Notes: a model not told the origin generated them from the sequence alone. A stretch of DNA of 47,799 bases from Eubacterium sp. (GCA_022511205.1 JAFLRY010000013.1:1-47799); one strand, 5' to 3'; counted from the first letter of the stretch, positions 7,132 through 15,665 are shown. Numbers and translations are program-made.

Positions 7132-10100
7132 ATGGCAAAGGTTTTTCGTGTTTTTGTTGAAAAAAAGAGCGGCAACGATATCGAGGCTCGCGGAATTCTT
7201 GAGGATCTTAAAACGAACGTTGGTATTACGGGGCTTGAAAAGCTCAGAATAATCAACCGTTATGATGCCCAGGGCGTTTCCGAAAACGAGTTTGCGGACG
7301 CGGTAAGGGAAGTTTTTTCCGAGCCCAACCTCGATAACGTTTATTATGAAATAGATATTCCCGATGACTGGCGTTATTTCGCGACTGAATTTCTCCCCGG
7401 TCAGTACGATCAGCGGGCGGACAGCGCGGCGCAGTGCATTCAGCTTCTCACGGCGGGCGACCGCCCCGTTGTGGCAAGCGCAAAGCTGATCGCCGTTAAG
7501 GGCGATATAAGCGACGCTGAATTTGAAAAAATCAAAGCATATATTATAAACCCCGTTGAATCAAGAGAGGCTTCGATGGAAATGCCCGAAACGCTTGATA
7601 TTTCAGCGGATGCTCCTGCCGATATCGTTCGTATTACCGGATTTATCGGCAAGACAGATGAGGAGATCGAAGAATATCACAAATCAATGGGCTTCGCCAT
7701 GAGCGTTGCCGATCTCTGCTGGGTTCGCGATTACTTCAAAACCGAGAGCAGAGACCCGAGCCTTACGGAGCTTAAGGTTATAGATACCTATTGGAGTGAC
7801 CATTGCCGTCACACCACCTTCAGCACGAAGCTTGACAGTATTGAAATTGAGGAAAGCAAATACAATAAGGCTATCGAGGAAGCTCTTGAGCAGTACTTTG
7901 AGATCAGAAAAGAGGTTTACGGCGACCGTGAAAAGGACGTTTGCCTTATGGATATGGCCGTTATCGGCACGAAGGTGCTGAAAAAGCGCGGACTCGTAGA
8001 CGATCTTGACGAAAGCGACGAGATCAACGCCTGCTCCATTCAGGTTCCCGTTGTTATCGACGGCAAAGAGGAGCAGTGGCTCGTTCAGTTTAAGAATGAA
8101 ACCCACAACCACCCCACGGAAATCGAGCCCTTCGGCGGCGCGGCAACCTGCCTCGGCGGCGCGATCCGCGATCCGCTTTCAGGCAGAGCCTACGTTTATC
8201 AGGCGATGCGCGTTACCGGCTCGGGCGATCCCACGACTCCTTTCGAGGAAACCCTTGACGCAAAGCTTCCCCAAAAGAAGATCACCACCGGCGCGGCCCA
8301 GGGCTATTCAAGCTACGGCAACCAGATAGGTCTTGCCACCGGTCAGGTAACGGAGCTTTACGATGACGGCTACGTTGCGAAGCGTATGGAGATCGGCGCG
8401 GTTATCGGCGCGTCTCCCAAGGAAAACGTTATCCGCGAGGTTCCGCAGGAGGGCGATATCATCGTGCTTCTCGGCGGACGTACGGGACGTGACGGTTGCG
8501 GCGGCGCTACCGGCTCATCAAAGGCGCACAACAGCACGTCCATAGAAACCTGCGGCGCTGAGGTACAAAAGGGTAATCCGCCTACGGAGAGAAAAATCCA
8601 AAGGCTGTTCCGCAATCCGGAAGTTGCGAAAATGATAAAAAGATGCAACGATTTCGGCGCGGGCGGCGTTTCCGTTGCTATCGGCGAGCTGGCGGACGGG
8701 CTTAATATAGACCTTGATAAAGTTCCGAAAAAATATGACGGCCTTGACGGCACAGAGCTTGCCATTTCCGAATCACAGGAGAGAATGGCGGTAGTGCTCA
8801 ATAAGGAGGACGTTGATAAATTCATTGCCCTTTCAAACGAGGAAAATCTGGAGGCTACTCCCGTTGCGGTAGTAACCTCCGCAAACCGCCTCGTTATGAC
8901 CTGGCGCGGCGATAAGATCGTAGATATCAGCAGAGATTTCCTCAACACAAACGGCGTAACGCAGCATGCAGACGCGGTTATAGCGGCAGTTGATGAAAAT
9001 AATAATTACAGAAATCTTGTTCCCGCCGAGCTTGAGGGCAAATCAAATGCCGACGCGTTAAAGGCCAACCTTTCAAGGCTTGAGGTTTGCAGTCAGAAGG
9101 GTCTCGTTGAGCGCTTCGACTCCTCTATCGGCGCGGCAACGGTGCTTATGCCCTACGCGGGTATGTATCAGCTCACTCCCGAGGAGGCAATGGTGGCCAA
9201 GATCCCGCTTCTTGAGGGCGAAACGGACACGGCAACCGTTATGGCTTACGGCTTTATTCCGAAACTTTCACGCTGGAGTCCCTTCCATTCAGCCGCCTTT
9301 GCGGTTACCGAATCACTCGCTAAGCTTGCCTGCGTTGGTTGCGACCCGAGCAAAGCAAGGCTTACTTTCCAGGAATATTTTGAGAGGCTGAACGATGATC
9401 CCAAGCGCTGGGGCAAGCCCGCGGCGGCGCTTCTCGGCTCCATTACGGCGCAGATCGGCTACGGCACCCCGTCAATCGGCGGTAAGGACAGTATGAGCGG
9501 TTCTTTCAACGAGCTTGACGTTCCGCCCACCCTCGTTTCCTTTGCCGTTGGCATCAGTGAAGCTTCCAAAACCGTTTCCGCTCAGTTCAAAAGAGCCGGC
9601 TCAAAGGTGTATATGGCGGAGCTTCCCGTTAACGCCGAAACGGGAATGCCGAATTACGAAAAGGCGATGTGCCTTATGATGGATATTTATGCCGGTGTAA
9701 GAAGCGGCGATATCCTTGCCGCAAGCGTTGTTAAAGAAGGCGGCGCGGCGGCCTGCATCTGCAAAATGGCATTCGGCAATAAATCAGGCTTCACCTTCGC
9801 TCAGGAGCTTGACAAGGAAACGCTCTTTGCCGCAAAGCAGGGCAATATAATCGTTGAGATCCCCGAGGATAAGGAGTTCAACTTCGTCGGCGGCGCTACG
9901 CTTCTCGGTACGGTTAACGACAACGGCGTATTTATCATAGACGGCAACGTGCTCACCGTTGACGAGCTGATCGAAGCGTGGACGGGCAAGCTGGAGGGCG
10001 TATTCGCAACAGACAGCAAAACCGACGCGGCTATGCCATACGACGTTCCGCTTTACAAAGAGCGCTCGATTTTCATCGCGAAAAACAAGGTAGCCAAGCC

Positions 10101-10893
10101 GAAGGTATTTATCCCCGCTTTCCCGGGCACGAACTGTGAGATAGACACGGCCCGCGCCTTTGAAAAGGCAGGCGCCGAAACGGAGATACTTGTAGTAAAC
10201 AATCTTTCCGCTTCCGCGATCAATGAAACGATAGACAAAATGGTTAAATCCATTGAGGAAAGCCAGATCGTTATGCTTCCCGGCGGCTTCTCCGGCGGCG
10301 ACGAGCCGGAGGGCTCAGGCAAATTCATTGCCACCACCTTCCGCAATCCCAAGGTTAAAGAGGCTGTTTCAAGGCTTCTCAATTGCAGAGACGGTCTCAT
10401 GCTGGGTATCTGCAACGGCTTCCAGGCACTCATCAAGCTTGGTCTCGTTCCCTACGGTGAGATCGTAGAAATCAAGCCGGACGATCCCACGCTGACCTTC
10501 AATACCATCGGCAGACATATTTCCTCCATGGCATACACGAGAGTTACCAGCACAAAATCCCCGTGGCTTGCGGGCGTTGAGGCGGGAGATATGTTCGCGA
10601 TCCCGATCTCCCACGGCGAGGGCAGATTTGTTGCCAACAACGAGGTTATGAAGAAGCTCATTGAAAACGGACAGGTTGCCACCCAGTACGTGAATCCGAT
10701 GGGAGAACCCGTTGCCGATATGCCCTTTAATCCCAATGGCTCTGTTTGCGCTGTTGAGGGTATCACCTCACCGGACGGACGTGTATTCGGCAAAATGGGC
10801 CACTCCGAGAGAAAGGGAACCGATCTTTACGGCAACGTTCCATTCGAAAAGGATATGAAAATATTTGAAAGCGGCGTAAAATATTTTAAATAA
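7132..10893 (+). CDS. purL: Phosphoribosylformylglycinamidine synthase, single-chain PurL
   Basis: A 1,253-residue enzyme of purine biosynthesis that converts FGAR, glutamine and ATP into FGAM. It is the large single-chain form: an N-terminal PurS-like region, the linker motif DTYWSDHCRHTTF near residue 220, two AIR-synthase-like halves (FKNETHNHPTEIEPFGGA in the first) and a C-terminal class I glutaminase domain. The glutaminase nucleophile is Cys1094 in LGICNGFQAL, and the SHGEGRF motif carries the catalytic histidine. The start at 7132 was chosen because GAGGAG lies 10 bases before it and the protein begins MAKVFRVFVEKK; an upstream in-frame ATG at 7093 lacks a ribosome site. The only other purine-type gene nearby is none, so purL stands apart from the usual pur cluster. 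Confidence 0.97.
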   Translation: MAKVFRVFVEKKSGNDIEARGILEDLKTNVGITGLEKLRIINRYDAQGVSENEFADAVREVFSEPNLDNVYYEIDIPDDWRYFATEFLPGQYDQRADSAAQCIQLLTAGDRPVVASAKLIAVKGDISDAEFEKIKAYIINPVESREASMEMPETLDISADAPADIVRITGFIGKTDEEIEEYHKSMGFAMSVADLCWVRDYFKTESRDPSLTELKVIDTYWSDHCRHTTFSTKLDSIEIEESKYNKAIEEALEQYFEIRKEVYGDREKDVCLMDMAVIGTKVLKKRGLVDDLDESDEINACSIQVPVVIDGKEEQWLVQFKNETHNHPTEIEPFGGAATCLGGAIRDPLSGRAYVYQAMRVTGSGDPTTPFEETLDAKLPQKKITTGAAQGYSSYGNQIGLATGQVTELYDDGYVAKRMEIGAVIGASPKENVIREVPQEGDIIVLLGGRTGRDGCGGATGSSKAHNSTSIETCGAEVQKGNPPTERKIQRLFRNPEVAKMIKRCNDFGAGGVSVAIGELADGLNIDLDKVPKKYDGLDGTELAISESQERMAVVLNKEDVDKFIALSNEENLEATPVAVVTSANRLVMTWRGDKIVDISRDFLNTNGVTQHADAVIAAVDENNNYRNLVPAELEGKSNADALKANLSRLEVCSQKGLVERFDSSIGAATVLMPYAGMYQLTPEEAMVAKIPLLEGETDTATVMAYGFIPKLSRWSPFHSAAFAVTESLAKLACVGCDPSKARLTFQEYFERLNDDPKRWGKPAAALLGSITAQIGYGTPSIGGKDSMSGSFNELDVPPTLVSFAVGISEASKTVSAQFKRAGSKVYMAELPVNAETGMPNYEKAMCLMMDIYAGVRSGDILAASVVKEGGAAACICKMAFGNKSGFTFAQELDKETLFAAKQGNIIVEIPEDKEFNFVGGATLLGTVNDNGVFIIDGNVLTVDELIEAWTGKLEGVFATDSKTDAAMPYDVPLYKERSIFIAKNKVAKPKVFIPAFPGTNCEIDTARAFEKAGAETEILVVNNLSASAINETIDKMVKSIEESQIVMLPGGFSGGDEPEGSGKFIATTFRNPKVKEAVSRLLNCRDGLMLGICNGFQALIKLGLVPYGEIVEIKPDDPTLTFNTIGRHISSMAYTRVTSTKSPWLAGVEAGDMFAIPISHGEGRFVANNEVMKKLIENGQVATQYVNPMGEPVADMPFNPNGSVCAVEGITSPDGRVFGKMGHSERKGTDLYGNVPFEKDMKIFESGVKYFK

Positions 10894-10935
10894 TATCCTT
10901 GATTCGCGTTAAATTCTAAAATGAATAGAATATGC

Positions 10936-10958
10936 CGGGCGGATAAAATATCCGCCCG
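10936..10958 (+). promoter_or_regulatory. Strong hairpin between purL and the phosphoglycerate mutase gene
   Basis: CGGGCGGATA (10936-10945) and TATCCGCCCG (10949-10958) form a 10-bp perfect stem with a three-base loop. It is not followed by a T run, so it is more likely an mRNA-stability or processing element than a terminator; the two genes could be co-transcribed. Confidence 0.5.
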
Positions 10959-10991
10959 AGCGTTTCCATATTACAGGAGGATACAAGATAT

Positions 10992-12200
10992 ATGAAATAC
11001 GTAGTTGTTCTTTACGACGGAATGGCGGATTATCCCGTGCCGGCCTTAGGCGGAAAAACACCTATGATGGTGGCGGATAAACCCAATCTTGATTATCTCG
11101 CGCAGCGCGCGGAGGTCGGCCTCGTGCGCACCGTTCCAAAGGGAATGAAGCCCGGATCGGACGTTGCCAATATGAGCGTTATGGGCTTTGATCCCGCTAA
11201 ATACTACACGGGCAGAAGCCCCCTTGAGGCGGCGTCGATCGGTATTGATATGAAGCCCACCGACGTTTCGCTTCGCTGTAATCTCGTAACTCTGTCTGAG
11301 GATGATAAGCCCTATGAAGAAAAGATCATGGAGGATTACTGTGCTGACGATATTTCATCAGAGGAAGCGGCTGAGCTGATAAAAGCCATTGATAAGGCGT
11401 TTGGAAATGAAATTTTTCGTTTCTATCCCGGCGTTTCATACCGCCATTGCCTGATCTGGAATAACGGCACCACCGAGCTTGGCACACTCACTCCGCCCCA
11501 CGACATCACCGGCAGAGTGATAACCGAATATCTTTCAACCGGTGAAAACGCCGGCGTACTCATCGATATGATGAAAAAATCTTACGATATTCTTAAAGAC
11601 CACCCGATAAATCTCGCCAGAAAGGCAAGGGGCAAGCGTCCGGCAAATTCCATTTGGCTTTGGGGCGAAGGCACGAGACCCGCTATCGGCAGCTTTGAAG
11701 AGATAAACGGCATAACCGGCGGTGTTGTTTCGGCGGTCGATCTCATCAAGGGCATCGGCGGCTGCGCTAAAATGGAGGTTGCCGAGGTTGAGGGCGCAAC
11801 GGGATATATAGACACCAACTTTGAGGGCAAAGCAAAGGCGGCGCTGGATATTCTTGAAAGAAACGATCTCGTTTATATCCATTTTGAGGCGACCGATGAA
11901 TGCGGCCACAGAAATGAGCCTGAAAACAAGGTGAAGGCAATTGAAATTATTGATCAGAGAGTTCTGCCTATTCTCTTTGAGGGGCTGAAGAAATATGACG
12001 ATTATAAAATAATGATCCTTCCCGATCATCCAACGCCCATCGTTACGAGAACCCACGCTTCCGACCCTGTGCCTTATCTTATTTATCATAAGAAAAAGGA
12101 AATCAGCGGGGTCAAGACTATCAACGAGGAAACAGCTGAGTCTACCGGAATTTTTATTGATTTCGGGCCGGGTATAATGAAGCATTTTATCAATGATTAA
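10992..12200 (+). CDS. ApgM-type cofactor-independent phosphoglycerate mutase (or proposed homoserine kinase)
   Basis: A 402-residue member of the alkaline-phosphatase superfamily, archaeal-type 2,3-bisphosphoglycerate-independent mutase branch, which interconverts 3- and 2-phosphoglycerate. Asp9 in LYDGMADYP and Ser56 in PGSDVANMS match the metal ligand and the phosphorylated serine. FEATDECGHRNEP and LPDHPTPI with the following THASDPVP supply the other metal ligands. Some bacterial members of this subfamily have been proposed to act as homoserine kinase instead; no threonine-pathway gene is adjacent, so the mutase call is preferred but not certain. AGGAGG precedes the ATG by 10 bases. It follows purL by 98 bases and ends at a strong terminator. 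Confidence 0.85.
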   Translation: MKYVVVLYDGMADYPVPALGGKTPMMVADKPNLDYLAQRAEVGLVRTVPKGMKPGSDVANMSVMGFDPAKYYTGRSPLEAASIGIDMKPTDVSLRCNLVTLSEDDKPYEEKIMEDYCADDISSEEAAELIKAIDKAFGNEIFRFYPGVSYRHCLIWNNGTTELGTLTPPHDITGRVITEYLSTGENAGVLIDMMKKSYDILKDHPINLARKARGKRPANSIWLWGEGTRPAIGSFEEINGITGGVVSAVDLIKGIGGCAKMEVAEVEGATGYIDTNFEGKAKAALDILERNDLVYIHFEATDECGHRNEPENKVKAIEIIDQRVLPILFEGLKKYDDYKIMILPDHPTPIVTRTHASDPVPYLIYHKKKEISGVKTINEETAESTGIFIDFGPGIMKHFIND

Positions 12201-12213
12201 CGTTTATAGAGTA

Positions 12214-12243
12214 AAAGAGGATCCTTTTTGGATCCTCTTTTTT
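12214..12243 (+). terminator. Intrinsic terminator of the phosphoglycerate mutase gene
   Basis: AAAGAGGATCC (12214-12224), loop of five T, GGATCCTCTTT (12230-12240) and a run of T. The stem is perfect. Confidence 0.92.
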
Positions 12244-12284
12244 CGACAAAATATTACAATTACATTACGATTGATATCGTTAGG

Positions 12285-12314
12285 TTTACAATCAAAACTG
12301 CGCAATGGTAAAAT
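12285..12314 (+). promoter_or_regulatory. Promoter of the Thr-rich surface protein gene
   Basis: TTTACA (12285-12290), 18 bases and TAAAAT (12309-12314). Upstream at 12253-12269 is ATTACA-N5-ATTACG, which on the reverse strand is one mismatch from a WalR-type TGTWAH-N5-TGTWAH box. Confidence 0.55.
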
Positions 12315-12347
12315 ATTCCTGTAATTACTTTGAGTAGGGGAAAATTT

Positions 12348-13811
12348 ATGAAGGCAATACGCTTTTTATCAGTTTTATTGTTGCTGTGTTTCTTTCCGAT
12401 TTGTGTTTTCGCAATGGATTCGGGCTTTGTTTACAATTCAGCCCGGTGGCAGTTTAATAAAGACGTTGTTCACAGACTGCTTGATATCAATTCGCAGGGC
12501 GATAATTTAAACGGTGTTTGCAGTTATTATTCCGATGTCCCCAATAGTTGTTTTTATCTGCATTTAAGCTATAACGAAAGCAGTATGACGGATAGCGGCA
12601 ACGTTATCTATCTGCGCTTTAATATCAATAACAGCCGCCACTCGTATCAATTCAATGTTGATAAAAACGGCCTTCTTAATTCTGATAAAACTACTGCCGC
12701 AGCCTTCGATATAATCCCCAATTTTTATACAGCTTCGCAGTATGGGCAGGAGATATATCTCGGTTTGGATTTCCTTAACAAAGAGGATACAAAGCTGAAT
12801 ACCTCTATTGAAATAACCCTTAACGTTAACGGCAAAGCATATAAGCTTTTAGGCGATGGCGTTCGTCTGAATTACGGAGATTATGCCGCAAGCCTGCCCA
12901 CAACGAAACCGACAACAACCAAACCGACTACCACAAAGCCCACTACCGCAAAACCAACAACTACGAAGCCTACTACTACAAGACCCACGACCACAAAATC
13001 AACGACGACGAAACCTACAACAACAAAACCCACGACCACCAAGCCGACTACTACAAAACAAACAACGACCAGACCGACAACTACTAAGCCCACTACCAAT
13101 AAACCAACTACGACCAAGTCAACAACTACGAAACCGACAACCACCGCGAAACTGACGACAACAAGGCTCACAACCACAAAGCCTACTACTACGAGGAAAG
13201 AGACAACGACTAAGTTCAGCTTCACGAGACCGGCTTTGGAGCATACTACCGAAAGAACAATGGAGCAGCAGTTTGCAGGCATAACAAGCTTTGAGCATAC
13301 GGAAACGGTTGCCACACAGAATACGAATCAAAACAATGCTTTTGATCAGGCAACTGAACAGCAACCGAATTCTGATCAAGACGCGATCAAAGAGCCTACA
13401 GCCACCACCAATAAAACCGCGGCTCCGGAAAGCGAAGCCACCACGAAATTCAAATACACCGGAGTTGCTGCCTCTTCAGAATCGGAGGGAAATGACAACA
13501 ACTCAGTAATAGATAACAATTCTAAGCAACAAGAAAGCAGCACAAAATTTCATTATGTCCCGGGCGAGATCACAGACGGCGCTGAGACGCAACCGGCTCA
13601 AGAAAACATTATTCAAGCTGACGATAATCAACAAGAGATCAATCAAATCGGTGACGAAATAATACTTCCCGAAGGTGAAAATCCCGGGAGCCTGTCTCCC
13701 CAATCAAAGCTGCTTATAGCCGTTGCCGTAATCCTTGCGGCTTCGGGAACGGCGCTGATAGTGCGCAATTTATCCAAAAAAGAAAATGATAACGAAGAGG
13801 AAAACGTATAA
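12348..13811 (+). CDS. Secreted Thr/Pro/Lys-repeat protein with C-terminal membrane anchor
   Basis: A 487-residue surface protein of unknown function. It has a signal peptide (residues 1-23, MKAIRF then a Leu/Phe core), a globular domain to about residue 183 that I do not recognise, and a (TTKPT)n stalk at residues about 184-290. A low-complexity acidic/Gln/Asn region with three related F-[KSH]-[FY] motifs (TTKFSFTRP, TTKFKYTGV, STKFHYVPG) follows. It ends with a hydrophobic helix (LLIAVAVILAASGTALIV) and the charged tail RNLSKKENDNEEENV. There is no LPxTG, so it would be membrane-held rather than sortase-linked. TTKPT-type linkers are common in ruminococcal surface and cellulosomal proteins. 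ATG at 12348 follows AGGGG by 7 bases. Its stop overlaps the radC start. Confidence 0.8.
   Translation: MKAIRFLSVLLLLCFFPICVFAMDSGFVYNSARWQFNKDVVHRLLDINSQGDNLNGVCSYYSDVPNSCFYLHLSYNESSMTDSGNVIYLRFNINNSRHSYQFNVDKNGLLNSDKTTAAAFDIIPNFYTASQYGQEIYLGLDFLNKEDTKLNTSIEITLNVNGKAYKLLGDGVRLNYGDYAASLPTTKPTTTKPTTTKPTTAKPTTTKPTTTRPTTTKSTTTKPTTTKPTTTKPTTTKQTTTRPTTTKPTTNKPTTTKSTTTKPTTTAKLTTTRLTTTKPTTTRKETTTKFSFTRPALEHTTERTMEQQFAGITSFEHTETVATQNTNQNNAFDQATEQQPNSDQDAIKEPTATTNKTAAPESEATTKFKYTGVAASSESEGNDNNSVIDNNSKQQESSTKFHYVPGEITDGAETQPAQENIIQADDNQQEINQIGDEIILPEGENPGSLSPQSKLLIAVAVILAASGTALIVRNLSKKENDNEEENV
12897..13215 (+). repeat. Tandem TTKPT-coding repeat
   Basis: About 20 units of a 5-residue repeat (TTKPT and variants TTRPT, TTKST, TTNKPT) with varied synonymous codons. 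It codes a stiff extracellular stalk. Codon variation between units suggests the repeat is old and held by selection on the protein. Confidence 0.9.
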
Positions 13812-14497
13812 TGGACGATTACAAAGCCGGTCACAGAAAACGAGTAAAGGAAAAGTATGCCAAAAAGGGCGAAGGGGCGTTTTACGATTATGAGCTTCTG
13901 GAAATGCTTTTATTCTACTCTATCCCGCGCAAGGACACGAAGGAAATAGCCAAAAGATTACTAAGCACATTCGGCTCTATGGATAATCTTCTGAATGCGG
14001 ATATAATGCAGACAGCAACGGTTGAGGAAGTCGGAACGCAAACGGCGATACTTATTAAGCTGGTGGCGGATATAAGCAAAAGAGCGCTTGACGACAGGGA
14101 AAAGCAGATCGCGGTAAAGGGCGTGGATCAGGCAGGGGAATATTTTCAAAAGCTTCTTAAAAATGAAGCAGTAGAAAAATTTGCCGTACTACTTTTGGAT
14201 AACGGTAACAGGGTGCAATTCAGCGGAATTATAGACGGCGGGACCGGGGGAGCGATGGATATATCTATGAATAAGCTCGCTCAGCTCATCATCGTTCATC
14301 AGGCTACAGGGCTGATAATCGCTCACAACCACCCAAAGGGTATCGCGAAGGCCTCCGGAGCGGATGTAAGCGCCACGTTAACCATAAGGGATTTTGTGAA
14401 AAAGATCGGCGTAAAGCTAATGGATCATATAATCATCGGCTCAAACGGAGTCTATTCCATGCGCTCCGATCTGGAATATAACCACTATTTCAGTTAG
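13811..14497 (+). CDS. radC: RadC/JAB domain protein
   Basis: A 228-residue RadC family protein. The N-terminal third is a helix-hairpin-helix-like region (LLEMLLFYSIPRKDTKEIAK). The C-terminal JAB/MPN domain carries the metal-site pattern HNHPKG...SGAD (the His-x-His and the distal Asp). The family's cellular role is unsettled; some members are linked to DNA repair or mobile elements. The usual HNHPSGDPTPS segment is replaced by HNHPKGIAKAS, so one loop differs while the metal ligands remain. The ATG overlaps the upstream stop in TAATG, so translation is probably coupled to the surface-protein gene, an unusual partner. A terminator follows 50 bases downstream. Confidence 0.88.
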   Translation: MDDYKAGHRKRVKEKYAKKGEGAFYDYELLEMLLFYSIPRKDTKEIAKRLLSTFGSMDNLLNADIMQTATVEEVGTQTAILIKLVADISKRALDDREKQIAVKGVDQAGEYFQKLLKNEAVEKFAVLLLDNGNRVQFSGIIDGGTGGAMDISMNKLAQLIIVHQATGLIIAHNHPKGIAKASGADVSATLTIRDFVKKIGVKLMDHIIIGSNGVYSMRSDLEYNHYFS

Positions 14498-14546
14498 TAA
14501 ACTGAATTTCTGCGGAGAAATCAATAACTCCGTGGGCGTTAAAAGA

Positions 14547-14577
14547 AAAAACAGGGTGGCGCGCCATCCTGTTTTTA
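14547..14577 (+). terminator. Intrinsic terminator of radC
   Basis: AAAACAGG and CCTGTTTTT enclose an inner TGGC/GCCA stem with one bulge pair; a T run follows. Confidence 0.85.
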
Positions 14578-14671
14578 ATTATATGTAAAAGTTATGTAGC
14601 AGAAGAGTGGAAGGGCATCTCTCTTCCGCAGATCAGCTGTTAAAACAGCGTGGTTTGCCTACAAGTGCTTT

Positions 14672-14869
14672 TTAAAGATCGTCAGCGTCCTGAATAGGAA
14701 TATCGTACTCATCGTGATAATACGTATCCGCCGTCATTCCCGTATAGCTGCCATTCGTGTCGCTCTGAACCATTTCGGGGCTTATATAGGACGTAAGATC
14801 TATTATTTTTTTGCCGTTGATATTATCCTTTTTTTTATTTAATTTTTTATTCTTATCATTGTTTTTCAT
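14672..14869 (-). CDS. Small hydrophilic protein, function unknown
   Basis: A 65-residue protein with a very basic N-terminal third (Lys/Asn-rich) and an acidic C-terminus (HDEYDIPIQDADDL). No membrane segment or known motif is seen. It is supported as a gene by a GAGGTGA ribosome site six bases before the ATG and by its position 76 bases after the unknown gene at 14946-15569 on the same strand. The ribosome site lies in the 3' arm of a hairpin that also looks like a terminator, so its expression may be limited by that structure. The 174 bases between it and radC hold the radC terminator and two weak hairpins only. Confidence 0.6.
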   Translation of the reverse strand: MKNNDKNKKLNKKKDNINGKKIIDLTSYISPEMVQSDTNGSYTGMTADTYYHDEYDIPIQDADDL

Positions 14870-14876
14870 AAAAAAT

Positions 14877-14905
14877 TCACCTCGTTATATTGTAGTCTGA
14901 GGTGA
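14877..14905 (-). promoter_or_regulatory. Hairpin hiding the ribosome site of the 65-residue gene
   Basis: TCACCTC (14877-14883) pairs with GAGGTGA (14899-14905), flanked by A and T runs. In the minus-strand RNA the paired arm just before the ATG is the Shine-Dalgarno sequence itself, followed by a T run. It can act as a terminator for the upstream gene and as a block to translation of the downstream gene. Confidence 0.6.
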
Positions 14906-14945
14906 TTTTTTTATTCCTCTTTCTAAATGGCAGTTCTTTCAAGCG

Positions 14946-15569
14946 CTATATTTTTTCAACGTCTATCAAGGCAATTTTATCCATAAAGAGCTTTGGCGTG
15001 ATGACGTCTCCCATTTCAAAGAAATCGTCCATATTCAAATTAAAATTATTAACGAAAATCGGTGTGTTTTCATATTCAATATCTATATGAAGCCTTTGCG
15101 CGTCGCTGGCGATTTGCTGAGGATCATATGTGGTGCTGTCGTAATATCTGCAAGCCTTGATCTCCCCGTTTTTAATGTATTGAAGCACTATGTTCCTGGA
15201 GGATTTCGAAACGGAGATGTAGGCGGAAACGTCCTTTGAAAGCGCCTGCCCCATCGTCAGCTGAGCAACCGCCTTGCACGCTCCGGAATTCAGGAAAAAT
15301 TCGTTAATAAAAATGCTTTCAAGGGCGCTGGTATCGTCCGGCACTATAATGGCAAGTATATTCTTAGATGATCGCCCCGGATAGATAGATTTTACAAATT
15401 CTTTAAAGTAATGCTGGCTTTCGGCGATTTTTTTTGCGAAGGTATGATAAAAGGGAATATTCGGCTGCGTTGAAATACCGGGCGGAGAAAACGCCTTGTA
15501 CTGTTCGGTAGCTTTATCGAAAACAAGAATATTCGAATTGGTTATTATTACGGGAACGCACCGTGCCAT
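14946..15569 (-). CDS. Unknown protein with actin/MreB-like sequence pattern
   Basis: A 207-residue soluble protein of unknown function. The middle region (AIIVPDDTSALE, a helix, then LNSGACKAVAQL) and the following strand-rich part ending in IKNGEIKACRYYD resemble the order of motifs in one half of actin-fold proteins such as MreB and FtsA. The N-terminal strand-turn-strand that binds phosphate is not obvious, so nucleotide binding is doubtful. The similarity is judged by eye and is weak. ATG at 15569 is preferred to a GTG at 15578 because AGGAAG lies eight bases before it. A good promoter lies 32 bases upstream, and the gene is divergent from the DUF3048 gene. Confidence 0.6.
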   Translation of the reverse strand: MARCVPVIITNSNILVFDKATEQYKAFSPPGISTQPNIPFYHTFAKKIAESQHYFKEFVKSIYPGRSSKNILAIIVPDDTSALESIFINEFFLNSGACKAVAQLTMGQALSKDVSAYISVSKSSRNIVLQYIKNGEIKACRYYDSTTYDPQQIASDAQRLHIDIEYENTPIFVNNFNLNMDDFFEMGDVITPKLFMDKIALIDVEKI

Positions 15570-15600
15570 TCTGTTCACTTCCTAACGATTATTCATTAAT

Positions 15601-15629
15601 ATTTTACTACATATTACGAATGAAATCAA
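15601..15629 (-). promoter_or_regulatory. Promoter of the actin-like unknown gene
   Basis: TTGATT (15629-15624), 17 bases and TAAAAT (15606-15601) on the minus strand. Confidence 0.65.
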
Positions 15630-15665
15630 ATATTTTAAAAAATTAGTGCATTTATCTGTGATATG

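Noticed and set aside
10936-10958. Intrinsic terminator after purL
   Set aside because: The stem is strong but no T run follows, so it was listed as a structural element instead.
12897-13215. A CRISPR-like or microsatellite array
   Set aside because: The repeat is in frame in a secreted protein (TTKPT stalk), units are 15 bp without spacers, and codon use varies as in a coding repeat.
14578-14671. A small structured RNA between radC and the 65-residue gene
   Set aside because: Two short hairpins can be drawn (GGAAG/CTTCC; GCTGTT/AACAGC) but there is no promoter, terminator or known motif to support an RNA gene.
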